Positions 46,801-55,476 of a stretch of DNA of 64,000 nt are shown one piece after another. Below the pieces are notes generated by a model. It was not told the origin of the DNA. It did not search any database and worked only from the letters and a program-made list of their open reading frames with translations. Every line of letters begins with the position of its first letter. The first letter of the stretch is position 1. Origin of the DNA: Nodularia spumigena CCY9414 (lineage in GTDB: Bacteria > Cyanobacteriota > Cyanobacteriia > Cyanobacteriales > Nostocaceae); the NCBI RefSeq assembly GCF_000340565.2, contig NZ_CP007203.1, positions 5,112,807 to 5,176,806 on the forward strand, written 5' to 3'. Both the position numbers and the translations under genes were made by a program.

Positions 46801-46892
46801 AGGACTTACGCACAAATTACGGAATAACGAACCACACCAGACGCAGAGGACACAGAGGAATAAGGGTTTGAGAGGGTTTTTGCGTAAGTCCT
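46801..46892. repeat. 92-bp MITE with 12-bp perfect terminal repeats
   Basis: The ends aggacttacgca (46801-46812) and tgcgtaagtcct (46881-46892) are exact complements. The interior includes a gacgcagaggacacagagg stretch. A half-site (tgcgtaagtcct) is present at about 38545. It has no coding capacity and depends on an element elsewhere for mobility. Confidence 0.75.
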
Positions 46893-47818
46893 GATTTAAA
46901 AAAAAATGTATTTGAAATAATGTCAATAAATTACAACTGGGGTTAGCTATTTTACCCCAGACATAACTGATATAGTAAGTTTTCTTTTAGGTACGGCTTT
47001 TAATTGACTATACTATCAAGCAACGATACTGCGGTTAAATACAATTGCCAAAAAATGTTAAATTAGTGACAGCAATTTCCTCAAATACTGGACAATTAGG
47101 TGCATTAGCAGCAACAATATTTTATTTCATGCTTTAGACCTATATATCCGGATGCTATGCAAATTAATATGACTTTATATCACAAAACAAGACTCACATA
47201 ATTTAGGGAAAAGAAGGTTTGAATTAACGAAATTGTGCAACCAGCTTTCACTGCGGTCTATGTGAGTATTACATTTCAAAACCAAATACAGCTGATACTT
47301 CAAAAAAGCTATGATTGGGAAGATTTAGATGCCTTGAGTATTTGACAGGGATATATGGTGGTTGTTGACACTCTTTGCCAAACGTAAGTATATCTCCAAA
47401 AACTCTTGAATATAGATATAATTGATATTTATTTATTTAATTTTTCTTCGTCCAGCGATCGCCTGTAACCAACTCACTTCTTTCCTCATGCTTTTGATTT
47501 GAGAGACTAGAAGCGGATAAATACTGTTATAATTTATCTGTTTGAGTAAATTTTGTAGCAAATAATACAAATATTCAAAATGATTGTTAAATTTTAATAT
47601 CCTAAATTTTAATATACTAAGTACATATTGGAGGGTAATCCATAGACTTAGAAGTGCCCTTAGTGTAAACTTTATCAGCGATGGAAAGAATAACTCTCAA
47701 TGCTGAACAAAGTCATCGCCATTTTACAGACACCGTAAACAGAATTGGCCACATTGGATAGAGACAGTAATACATACGTAAACAATAGCCAATATTAAAC
47801 CTGGAGTTTTACCAACCT

Positions 47819-50383
47819 ATGCAGCCAATTCGCACATTTAACGTTTCCCCTTCCTTACCATCTCGACTTGAACCCTTGCGACAACTAGCATATAACTTGC
47901 ACTGGGATTGGAACGTTGAGAGCAAAGATTTATTTCGTCGTTTAGACACCGATTTATGGGAGTCTAGCCGCCACAACCCGGTCTTAATGCTGGGTACAAT
48001 CAGTCAAGAGCGGCTGTTGGAAGTTGTGGAAGATGAAGGCTTTCTAGCACAAATGGATCGGGCGGCTCGCCAGTTAGAAGAATACTTACACGAACGCACC
48101 TGGTATCAGAAACAACGCAGCCAAAAGCCAAAAGAATGCTACGCCTATTTTTCGGCTGAATTCGGACTTGTAGATTGTTTACCTGTCTATTCAGGTGGTT
48201 TGGGTGTTTTAGCGGGGGATCACCTCAAATCTGCTAGCGACTTGGGTTTACCTCTGGTTGGTGTGGGGTTATTGTATCAACAAGGGTACTTTGCTCAATA
48301 CCTGAATGCAGATGGTTGGCAGCAAGAACGCTACCCCATGAACGATTTCTATAATATGCCCTTGCATCTAGAGCGTAATCCTGATGGTTCAGAATTGCGG
48401 ATTGCGGTAGATTACCCAGGACGCAAAGTTTACGCCAGAGTATGGCGCGTACAGGTGGGAATGGTGCCACTTTATATGCTGGATACCAACATTGAACCCA
48501 ATAACCCTTACGACCACGACATCACAGATCAACTGTATGGTGGCGACATCGATATGCGAATCCACCAGGAAATTATGCTGGGGATCGGTGGTGTCCAGAT
48601 GTTGAAAGCACTGGGTTATGATGTCACGGCTTACCACATGAATGAAGGCCATGCGGCATTCTCGGCTTTAGAGCGCATCCGCATCTTAATTCAAGAAGCA
48701 GGATTGAGTTATAAGCAAGCCAAACAGGTGGTAGCTTCTAGCAATATCTTCACTACCCACACCCCAGTCCCCGCCGGGATAGACTTGTTCGCTCCCGATA
48801 AAATTTCCTATTACCTGGGTTACTATGCAGAAATCTTTGGCTTGCCTAAAGAGCAATTTTTAGGACTGGGGCGAGAAAATACAGGTGATTTATCTGCTCC
48901 TTTCAGTATGGCAGTTTTGGCCTTGAAGATGGCGACATTTTCTAATGGTGTGGCACAGTTACACGGTGTGGTATCACGCCAGATGTTCCAGGGTTTGTGG
49001 AAAAAGGTTCCAGTGGAAGAAGTACCAATTGCCGCAATTACCAATGGTGTTCATGCTCGCAGTTGTGTGGCTAAATCAACTCAAGAGTTGTACGATCGCT
49101 ACTTAGGACCAAACTGGTCATCAGCAGCTCCAGACAGTCCATTATGGGATCGGATGGATGCGATCCCCGATGAGGAATTGTGGCGCAATCACGAACGCTG
49201 TCGCTTAGACATGGTTGTATATGTTAGAGAACATTTGGTTAAGCATTTGCGCGATCGCGGTGCTTCAGCCTCGGAAATTGACCAAGCCCAAGAAGTTCTC
49301 GATCCCAACGTTTTAACCATTGGCTTTGCTCGACGTTTTGCTACCTACAAACGCGCTACCCTCTGGATGCGTGATTTGAATAGAATTAAGCAGATTTTGC
49401 TGAGTAACAAAGATCGCAAAGTGCAGTTTGTGATTGCTGGTAAGGCTCACCCCAAAGATATCCCAGGGAAAGAACTAATCCGCGACATCAATCACTTTAT
49501 CCGTGAACAACACTTGGAAAAACAAGTCGTGTTTGTGCCTAATTACGATATTCACATTGCTCGGTTAATGGTAGCTGGCTGTGATGTCTGGTTAAATACA
49601 CCACGTCGTCCACGGGAAGCTTCCGGTACTAGCGGGATGAAAGCCGCAATGAATGGACTGCTGAATTTAAGTGTTCTTGATGGTTGGTGGGATGAAGCTG
49701 ATTATGTCCGCACTGGTTGGTCAATTGGACATGGTGAGAATTACGATGATCCTAATTACCAGGATGAGGTAGAAGCCAACGCTCTGTATGAGTTGTTAGA
49801 GAAGGAAGTTGTGCCTCTATTCTACGAGCATCAGGATGTTGATGGTTTACCCCGGTCGTGGATTGCCAAAATGAAGGATGCAATTCGCTTGAATTGTCCT
49901 TTCTTTAATACAGCCCGGATGGTAGGAGAATATGCTCAACGGGCTTATTTTCCAGCAAGCGATCGCTTTACAATTCTGACTGCTGATAATTACGCCCCAG
50001 CGAAGGAATTAGCTAGTTGGAAAGCCAAACTCAGCGAACAGTGGTTTAACATCAAAATCAAAGATATTGATGTATCCACAGGTGCGGATATTGAGGTGAA
50101 CCAAACCGTCGCTGTCAAAGCCAAGGTTGATTTAGCCACTTTGACTAATGATGATGTCCGGGTGGAATTATACCAAGGTACGATTGATGCCAATGGTGAC
50201 ATTACGAATGCTGTGCCTGTAGTCATGGATTACCAAGGACAAGATCCAGAAAACTTGAGTATTTACACGGGTAATATTACCTATACTGCTTCTGGTTTGC
50301 AGGGCTTGTCTTTGCGGGTTTTACCGCAGCACCAACACTTAGCTAGTCCCTATGAGCCAAGATTGATTGCTTGGGCGGAATAG
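47819..50383 (+). CDS. glgP: Alpha-glucan (glycogen) phosphorylase
   Basis: The 854-residue protein is of the short GT35 group that starts with a DUF3417-type N-terminus (PSRLEPLRQLAYNLHWDW). It shows SAEFGLVDCLPVYSGGLGVL, FTTHTPVPAGIDLF, GFARRFATYKRATL and the pyridoxal-phosphate region EASGTSGMKAAMNGLLNLSV with its Lys. It releases glucose 1-phosphate from glycogen, which suits dark metabolism and feeds the oxidative pentose phosphate genes upstream. The start ATG has a poorly placed GGAG. The gene ends at STRR sequences shared with the converging DUF429 gene. Confidence 0.95.
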   Translation: MQPIRTFNVSPSLPSRLEPLRQLAYNLHWDWNVESKDLFRRLDTDLWESSRHNPVLMLGTISQERLLEVVEDEGFLAQMDRAARQLEEYLHERTWYQKQRSQKPKECYAYFSAEFGLVDCLPVYSGGLGVLAGDHLKSASDLGLPLVGVGLLYQQGYFAQYLNADGWQQERYPMNDFYNMPLHLERNPDGSELRIAVDYPGRKVYARVWRVQVGMVPLYMLDTNIEPNNPYDHDITDQLYGGDIDMRIHQEIMLGIGGVQMLKALGYDVTAYHMNEGHAAFSALERIRILIQEAGLSYKQAKQVVASSNIFTTHTPVPAGIDLFAPDKISYYLGYYAEIFGLPKEQFLGLGRENTGDLSAPFSMAVLALKMATFSNGVAQLHGVVSRQMFQGLWKKVPVEEVPIAAITNGVHARSCVAKSTQELYDRYLGPNWSSAAPDSPLWDRMDAIPDEELWRNHERCRLDMVVYVREHLVKHLRDRGASASEIDQAQEVLDPNVLTIGFARRFATYKRATLWMRDLNRIKQILLSNKDRKVQFVIAGKAHPKDIPGKELIRDINHFIREQHLEKQVVFVPNYDIHIARLMVAGCDVWLNTPRRPREASGTSGMKAAMNGLLNLSVLDGWWDEADYVRTGWSIGHGENYDDPNYQDEVEANALYELLEKEVVPLFYEHQDVDGLPRSWIAKMKDAIRLNCPFFNTARMVGEYAQRAYFPASDRFTILTADNYAPAKELASWKAKLSEQWFNIKIKDIDVSTGADIEVNQTVAVKAKVDLATLTNDDVRVELYQGTIDANGDITNAVPVVMDYQGQDPENLSIYTGNITYTASGLQGLSLRVLPQHQHLASPYEPRLIAWAE

Positions 50384-50520
50384 CGAAGAAGCAGGGGAGC
50401 AGGGAGCAGGGTGCAAGGGGGAATAAGAAATTATTTTCAACTTCCGGTTACTTAACAACCATTCTTCTTCTCCCCTGCCCCCTGCCCCCTGCTCCCGTTC
50501 CTCTTCTCCCCACTCCCCAT
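50384..50520. repeat. Facing STRR arrays between glgP and DUF429 gene
   Basis: A ggggagcagggagcagggtg-type array (50390-50420) faces its complement ctcccctgccccctgccccc (50470 onwards). They can pair into a long imperfect stem that may act as a terminator for both convergent genes. The DUF429 frame runs through the second array, so its last 20 or so residues are repeat-encoded. Confidence 0.75.
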
Positions 50521-51246
50521 TTTTCCAGGGATGACTATATAGCCTGTGGTGCGATCGCCTAACACTAAATTACGTTGTTCTGCCCAATACCACCAGTGGG
50601 CTGCTACATAGGCACAAATTAAGCTATCTAGTTTGTCTTCGGCTGCTTTGAGTGCTGCGCCTGTGGTGGGGATTTCGGAAAACGAACGACAGAGGCGCAG
50701 AGTACACAGAGAAGGTGTTAGGGTGGGGAGAATATTGAGAATATAATTTTGTAGTTTAATTAATTCTAAGCGACGCTCATTGATGCGTCCTTTTTTATAT
50801 TTAAGAATGCGTTCTAATTTGAATAAGTTAACTATGGCTGGATGGGGAAAAACTTCTATTTGATATCTGCCAAGTTTTTGGGGATCAATTGTGGGTGCAT
50901 GATCAAATCCACGCGATTCTAGTTCTAAACCAAAGTTGACTGTGCGTTCTGCAAAGGGTAATTTTTGATTAGCTGGATAGCAGCCGGCGTGATATTTACC
51001 AAAGTATTTGTGAGTGAGTTTATCGGGGAGACGACTCCCGATAGCGTTGGGGATCAAGGTAGGTGCGTCTACACCAATTATGGCTGGTTCGTTTGGTTCT
51101 ACAGTTTTATCTATCCAAGCAAGAATATCTGCAATCAATTCTATGCGATCTAAATCTATTATTTGCAGTTCTCCTGCTATTAATTCTAAACAGCATAAGC
51201 CGCTTGGTTGAGATTTCCAGCCTAAATCAATACCGATAAATTTCAT
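50452..51246 (-). CDS. DUF429 protein with repeat-derived segments
   Basis: The 264-residue protein starts MKFIGIDLGWKSQPSGLCCL, the RNase H-like/actin-like fold beginning of DUF429 proteins, which may act as nucleases. Conserved blocks include IGVDAPTLIPN, KYHAGCYPANQ and DSLICAYVAAHWWYW. Two parts look repeat-born: an internal SLCTLRLCRSF encoded by the cgacagaggcgcagagtac repeat (50687-50715) and a C-terminal tail (MGSGEKRNGSRGQGAGEK) read from the STRR at 50452-50520. The ancestral end was probably near VIPGK. The gene may still be functional since both changes keep the frame. Confidence 0.8.
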   Translation of the reverse strand: MKFIGIDLGWKSQPSGLCCLELIAGELQIIDLDRIELIADILAWIDKTVEPNEPAIIGVDAPTLIPNAIGSRLPDKLTHKYFGKYHAGCYPANQKLPFAERTVNFGLELESRGFDHAPTIDPQKLGRYQIEVFPHPAIVNLFKLERILKYKKGRINERRLELIKLQNYILNILPTLTPSLCTLRLCRSFSEIPTTGAALKAAEDKLDSLICAYVAAHWWYWAEQRNLVLGDRTTGYIVIPGKMGSGEKRNGSRGQGAGEKKNGC

Positions 51247-51370
51247 TTTTGGAGATTATTTATGTGTGTGCTTATTATTTATGGCATTTTTTCTTAATTT
51301 TCTCAGCAATCAGCTCTAATGTGACACATCGTCCGTAGACTGATAGTCCGTAGAGATTCACAATCGGTAC

Positions 51371-51616
51371 ATGAATGAGTCGAAACAAAAGATTCTGTGT
51401 GCTTTGGGTTCTCTAGTGAGGAAATGCAGAACAGAACAGGGGATTTCACAAGAAGAGTTAGGACTACGTGCTAACTTAGACCGGACATACATATCCGGCG
51501 TGGAACGTGGAGTCAGAAACCCTTCCCTGACTGCTCTGGTAAGTCTTGCTAATGGCTTAGGGATTAGTGTTTCTATTCTTCTCGAAAATCTAGAAATAGA
51601 AGCAGATAAAATATAG
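51371..51616 (+). CDS. XRE/HTH_3 regulator, probable controller protein of an R-M system
   Basis: The 81-residue protein is a single helix-turn-helix domain (LGSLVRKCRTEQGISQEEL, GLRANLDRTYISGVERG, NPSLTALVSLANGLG). Its size and shape match controller (C) proteins of type II restriction-modification systems. Its stop codon overlaps the GTG of the next gene (TAGTG), so translation is coupled. Direct repeats of gtccgtag upstream (about 51331-51352) could be its operator. Confidence 0.8.
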   Translation: MNESKQKILCALGSLVRKCRTEQGISQEELGLRANLDRTYISGVERGVRNPSLTALVSLANGLGISVSILLENLEIEADKI

Positions 51617-51894
51617 TGAACAACAAACAAAATTTCGGAGAAACAATTCGGCATCAGTTGAATAAAGCCCCAACCCAATTGAAAGTCTTTAATTTGTTAT
51701 CAGATCAAAAATGGCATTGTCGTGGACATGAAACAAAAGAAATTGGATCTGATCAGTATGCAGGTGGGGGTGGTATTCAAGGATTACAACGTGGAAATAA
51801 ACAGCGACCTGGACTTGTTATTGAAACTGAAAGTAAATATTGTGAAATTTGCGGCAAGAAAACAAAGTGGGATCTTAATCAATCTGCTCAATAA
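51616..51894 (+). CDS. Small protein coupled to the C-protein gene, possible truncated restriction endonuclease
   Basis: From the GTG at 51616 the 92-residue frame reads FGETIRHQLNKAPTQLKVFN, then WHCRGHETKEIGSDQYAGGG and CEICGKKTKWD before the stop. It holds four Cys/His-type residues (WHC, CEIC) that could bind a metal. By position it should be the restriction endonuclease, but such proteins are normally at least 200 residues, and its end runs into the converging methyltransferase gene (20 bp overlap). I infer a truncated endonuclease; a complete small partner protein is the alternative. The family was not recognised. Confidence 0.6.
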   Translation: MNNKQNFGETIRHQLNKAPTQLKVFNLLSDQKWHCRGHETKEIGSDQYAGGGGIQGLQRGNKQRPGLVIETESKYCEICGKKTKWDLNQSAQ

Positions 51895-53056
51895 TACTAG
51901 CTTTAACTAAGTTTTGGGAATTAATTGTAATATCCTTTAAATAAGGAATAAGTGCATAACCAATACACTCGGCTAAACGTGGTGGGACTGCATTACCAAT
52001 TTGCCACATAGCTTTTTTCATAGTTCCTTCAAAAATAAATGAATCAGGAAAGGTTTGCAATCTTGCCATTTCTCGTGCTGAAATTACCCGATTTAAATAT
52101 GGGTGAATATGAGTACCACCATGATTTTCTTTTACAGTCATACTTGGTTTACCAGTATATTGCCGTTTGAACGCATCTACAAATTTTTTATATAAGGAAC
52201 CACCAGGGGGAACTTGAGCCAGACGTTCCATATATTCTGGTGAATGTTTAGTCCACTCATGGTTAATTTCCGGTATGGGAGTGTATTCTGGTAAGTCAGA
52301 AATTGCTGACTCAATAGGTTTGTATTCTTCAATGGTTAATTGAGATTTAGGATAAGGGTTTGGCATTCCAAATCTATTAGCAATAAAAATAGCTCTTGGT
52401 CGAATCTGCGGTACTCCATAAGCAGCAGATTCCAGAATTGCTACAGAAATATGAGGATAACCAATAGACTTAAAAGCTTCAATAATTGCTGTTTTCACAC
52501 TGCCTTTTTGAATTGTCAAAATCCCTGGGACATTTTCCATCACTACATACCAAGGGCGGATTTCTGAAACAACACGCACAAATTCATAAAATAACCGATT
52601 GCGAGGATCTTTGGGGTCACGTTTTCCGGCTACTGAAAATCCTTGACATGGTGGACCACCAACCACAACATTTACTTCAGGTGAGCCAATCTGTTGCAGC
52701 CAATCTTGGGCAGAAAATTGTTCAATATCTCCACAAAAGTGATGACATTGGGGGAAATTTTTTTTGTGAGTAGCAGAAGCAATTGGGCTAATTTCTACAC
52801 TAGCTAATGGTGTAAATCCAGCTTGGGATAACCCTTGTGTGATTCCCCCCGCACCACAAAATAGATCGACAAAAGTATATTTAGATAATAAACCTGGTGG
52901 AGAACTAATATCAACAAATGTCTTATATTGATCAGAATTATCTTTATCTAGTTCGCGTTGAATACGCTGATAACGTCCTAACTTTGGCTGCTTTTGCTTT
53001 TTGATAGGATTACGCTCATCCTCATGAGGAAAAAGGTCAAGTTGTGTTCCTTGCAT
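51875..53056 (-). CDS. C5-cytosine DNA methyltransferase
   Basis: The 393-residue enzyme has the ordered m5C-methyltransferase motifs: I (FVDLFCGAGGITQGLSQAG), IV with the catalytic Cys (GGPPCQGFSVAGKRDP), VI (VVMENVPGIL), VIII (QIRPRAIFI), IX and X (ARLQTFPDSF; QIGNAVPP). The target-recognition region lies between motifs VIII and IX and does not reveal the target site. It methylates a cytosine in a short DNA sequence, protecting DNA from a cognate enzyme. The converging short gene and the HTH gene suggest a once-complete type II system. A 16-bp palindrome lies 36 bp upstream of the start. Confidence 0.93.
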   Translation of the reverse strand: MQGTQLDLFPHEDERNPIKKQKQPKLGRYQRIQRELDKDNSDQYKTFVDISSPPGLLSKYTFVDLFCGAGGITQGLSQAGFTPLASVEISPIASATHKKNFPQCHHFCGDIEQFSAQDWLQQIGSPEVNVVVGGPPCQGFSVAGKRDPKDPRNRLFYEFVRVVSEIRPWYVVMENVPGILTIQKGSVKTAIIEAFKSIGYPHISVAILESAAYGVPQIRPRAIFIANRFGMPNPYPKSQLTIEEYKPIESAISDLPEYTPIPEINHEWTKHSPEYMERLAQVPPGGSLYKKFVDAFKRQYTGKPSMTVKENHGGTHIHPYLNRVISAREMARLQTFPDSFIFEGTMKKAMWQIGNAVPPRLAECIGYALIPYLKDITINSQNLVKASIIEQID

Positions 53057-53091
53057 TGGATGTTTGATATTAACGTCTGGCTAAGTGTGAC

Positions 53092-53107
53092 ATATTGTCT
53101 ACAATAT
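53092..53107 (-). promoter_or_regulatory. Palindrome upstream of the methyltransferase, possible C-protein operator
   Basis: atattgt-ct-acaatat is an exact palindrome with 7-bp arms, 36 bp before the methyltransferase start. The tgtgaca preceding it (53086) resembles tgtgaca at 51320 upstream of the HTH gene, so one regulator might bind both. No binding data exist. Confidence 0.4.
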
Positions 53108-53302
53108 ATCAAGCATACCTCATCGTCCAAAGGAGGGGCTAGACTAATGAAAAACATATATTTTCGTCAGCTTACTGTCCAAAATGCTTGAGATAAAAAT
53201 CATCACTTAACAGCCAGTTGTCCGAGAAAGTGTCAAAATTAAATGAGTTTTGTAACCGCCACTTGACAGAGAGCGGATTTGAGATAAATTAAGTTGAAAT
53301 TT

Positions 53303-54313
53303 ATGGGCAAGCAGCGTATTCTTTCTGGAGTTCAACCAACGGGTAATTACCATCTGGGTAACTACTTAGGAGCCATTCGCAACTGGGTAGAAGGTCAGAG
53401 CGAATACGATAATTACCTCTTTGTGGCTGATTTGCACGCGATTACAGTCCCACATGACCCCAAACTGTTAGCGTCTGATACCTATACCCTGGTGGCGCTT
53501 TATCTGGCTTGTGGTCTGGATTTAAATCACTCTACTATTTTTGTGCAATCTCACGTTTCTGCCCACAGTGAACTTACTTGGTTGTTTAATTGCATTACAC
53601 CTTTAAACTGGTTGCAAGACATGATTCAGTTTAAGGAAAAGGCGATTAAGCAGGGTGAAAATGTGAATGTCGGCTTGTTGGACTATCCTGTGCTGATGGC
53701 TGCTGATATTTTGCTGTATCAAGCTGATAAAGTGCCAGTGGGTGAAGACCAAAAGCAACACTTGGAATTGACAAGGGATATTGTGAACAGATTTAATCAC
53801 CAATTTGGTAAACCTGATCAGCCTGTGATTAAGTTACCAGAGCCTTTAATTCGTAAGGAAGGGGCTAGGGTGATGAGTTTGGCGGATGGTACACGCAAAA
53901 TGTCCAAGTCTGATCCGTCTGATTTAAGCCGGATTAATTTACTAGATCCACCAGATCAGATTCAATATAAGATTAAGCGCTGTAAAACTGATCAGGTTCG
54001 AGGTTTGACCTTCGATGATCCAGAGCGTCCAGAGTGTAACAATTTGTTAAGTTTGTATATGCTGCTATCTGGAAAGAAGAAGAACGAGGTAGCCGCAGAA
54101 TGTCAAGATATGGGTTGGGGACAATTTAAACCTTTGTTGACAGAAACCACAATTAATGCTCTAACACCTATCCAAGAAAAATATCAAGCGGTGATGGCAG
54201 ATAAAGCTTATCTAGACTCGGTTTTGCGGGAAGGACGGCAAAAAGCTGAGGCGATCGCCAATCAAACTCTCACAGAGGTAAAAACTGCTTTGGGCTACAC
54301 TCTTCCCCTTTAA
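53303..54313 (+). CDS. trpS: Tryptophanyl-tRNA synthetase
   Basis: The 336-residue class I synthetase charges tRNA-Trp. It shows the HIGH-like motif PTGNYHLGNYLGAIRNW, the tryptophan-pocket region ADLHAITVPHDP, DYPVLMAADILLYQAD, VPVGEDQKQHLELTRDI and KMSKSDPSDLS. The start is put at the ATG (53303); a TTG three codons upstream extends the frame but is less likely. It is followed after 59 bp by the metF-like gene. Confidence 0.96.
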   Translation: MGKQRILSGVQPTGNYHLGNYLGAIRNWVEGQSEYDNYLFVADLHAITVPHDPKLLASDTYTLVALYLACGLDLNHSTIFVQSHVSAHSELTWLFNCITPLNWLQDMIQFKEKAIKQGENVNVGLLDYPVLMAADILLYQADKVPVGEDQKQHLELTRDIVNRFNHQFGKPDQPVIKLPEPLIRKEGARVMSLADGTRKMSKSDPSDLSRINLLDPPDQIQYKIKRCKTDQVRGLTFDDPERPECNNLLSLYMLLSGKKKNEVAAECQDMGWGQFKPLLTETTINALTPIQEKYQAVMADKAYLDSVLREGRQKAEAIANQTLTEVKTALGYTLPL

Positions 54314-54372
54314 GGGTTTCACTTTTGGCCATAATTCGTTATAGCCTTTAAGGAAACCGAAACATTAATGTT

Positions 54373-55296
54373 ATGCAGGATACCCAAAATCCCACAGTTT
54401 TAAATTCCTTTCGTCGAGCCGCGCAAGCAGGCGAATTTTTAGTTACAGCCGAGGTAGCACCCCCCAAAGGGGTAGATGTCACACACATGATTTCAATGGC
54501 GGCGACCCTTAAGGGGAGGGTTCATGCTGTCAATATTACCGATGGTAGCCGCGCCGTATTGCGGATGTCTTCTTTGGTAGCGTCAGCGATTTTGTTACAA
54601 AATGGCATTGAGCCGATTTGTCAGATGGCTTGCCGCGATCGCAATAGAATTGGTTTACAAGCTGATTTAATGGGCGCTCATGCTTTGGGTATCCGCAACA
54701 TTTTAGCTTTGACTGGCGACCCGGTGAAAGTAGGCGATCACCCCCATGCTAAAGCCGTGTTTGATTTGGAATCTGTGCGACTGCTGCAACTAATTAGGAA
54801 GTTGAATCAGGGCGTTGATGATAATGAAAAGCCTCTTCCAGATGGGGAGACTGATTTATTTGCTGGTGCGGCTGTAGATCCGCAGTCTGACAGTTGGTCA
54901 GGTTTGCAAAAGCGATTTGAACGCAAAATCGAAGCCGGAGCGCAGTTTTTCCAAAGTCAGATGATTACAGATTTTGAGCGGCTAGAAAAATTTATGGACA
55001 CCGTAGCCGTTAATTATGAAAAACCAATTTTGGCAGGAATTTTTCTGTTGAAATCGGCAAAAAATGCTCAGTTTATTAATAGGTATGTTCCGGGTGTAAA
55101 TATTCCCCAGCACATTATTGATAGATTAGCGCAAGCAAAAGATCCCCTTGAAGAAGGAATGAAAATTGCAGCCGAACAAGTGCAGATTGCCCGCCAATTA
55201 TGTCAGGGTGTCCATATGATGGCTGTGAAGCGGGAAGATTTAATTGCGCCAATTTTAGATTTAGCCGGAGTTACACCAGTAACAAATGTTAATTAA
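54373..55296 (+). CDS. metF: Methylenetetrahydrofolate reductase family protein
   Basis: The 307-residue protein matches the MetF TIM barrel: VTAEVAPPKGVDVTHMISMA, HAVNITDGSRAVLRMSSL, IEPICQMACRDRNRIGLQAD, IRNILALTGDPVKVGDH, and FFQSQMITDFERLEKFMD. It should reduce 5,10-methylene- to 5-methyl-tetrahydrofolate for methionine synthesis. The motif CRDRNR and the lack of a long C-terminal domain fit cyanobacterial MetF. Confidence 0.85.
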   Translation: MQDTQNPTVLNSFRRAAQAGEFLVTAEVAPPKGVDVTHMISMAATLKGRVHAVNITDGSRAVLRMSSLVASAILLQNGIEPICQMACRDRNRIGLQADLMGAHALGIRNILALTGDPVKVGDHPHAKAVFDLESVRLLQLIRKLNQGVDDNEKPLPDGETDLFAGAAVDPQSDSWSGLQKRFERKIEAGAQFFQSQMITDFERLEKFMDTVAVNYEKPILAGIFLLKSAKNAQFINRYVPGVNIPQHIIDRLAQAKDPLEEGMKIAAEQVQIARQLCQGVHMMAVKREDLIAPILDLAGVTPVTNVN

Positions 55297-55313
55297 ATAA
55301 CCAGTCAAACTCT

Positions 55314-55355
55314 CCCCTCTCCTTAATAAGGAGAGGGGCAGGGGGTGAGGTTCTT
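55314..55355. repeat. Palindromic dispersed repeat, copy 2
   Basis: The cccctctcctta-a-taaggagagggg palindrome (55314-55338) continues with a caggggg tract and gaggttctt (to 55355), the inverse of the unit at 1430-1471. It lies between the metF-like gene and prfC. The rest of this 180-bp spacer has no other visible feature. Confidence 0.8.
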
Positions 55356-55476
55356 TACATTTGCACTTTTTAAGCGGCTGGTGGCTTTTACAACTCATCC
55401 GGGTAGTGCAATCGCCCATTCTTTTTCATAAGAAAAAATTAAAATAAATTAAGGAACAAGGAAAACAATACAGTTT

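Larger units (their letters stand above)
45720..47818. other. Long AT-rich spacer with little coding potential
   Basis: Two kilobases separate the acyltransferase from glgP. They are AT-rich and interrupted by stops in all frames. Recognisable contents are a more GC-rich stretch at about 46375-46503 that holds a 42-codon minus-strand frame, and the 92-bp inverted-repeat element at 46801-46892. The last 180 bp before glgP should hold its promoter and a weak ribosome-binding site (ggag 13 bases before the ATG). Confidence 0.6.

Noticed and set aside
51358-51678. 106-codon minus-strand frame
   Set aside because: Complement of the HTH regulator gene, which has the clear family motifs.
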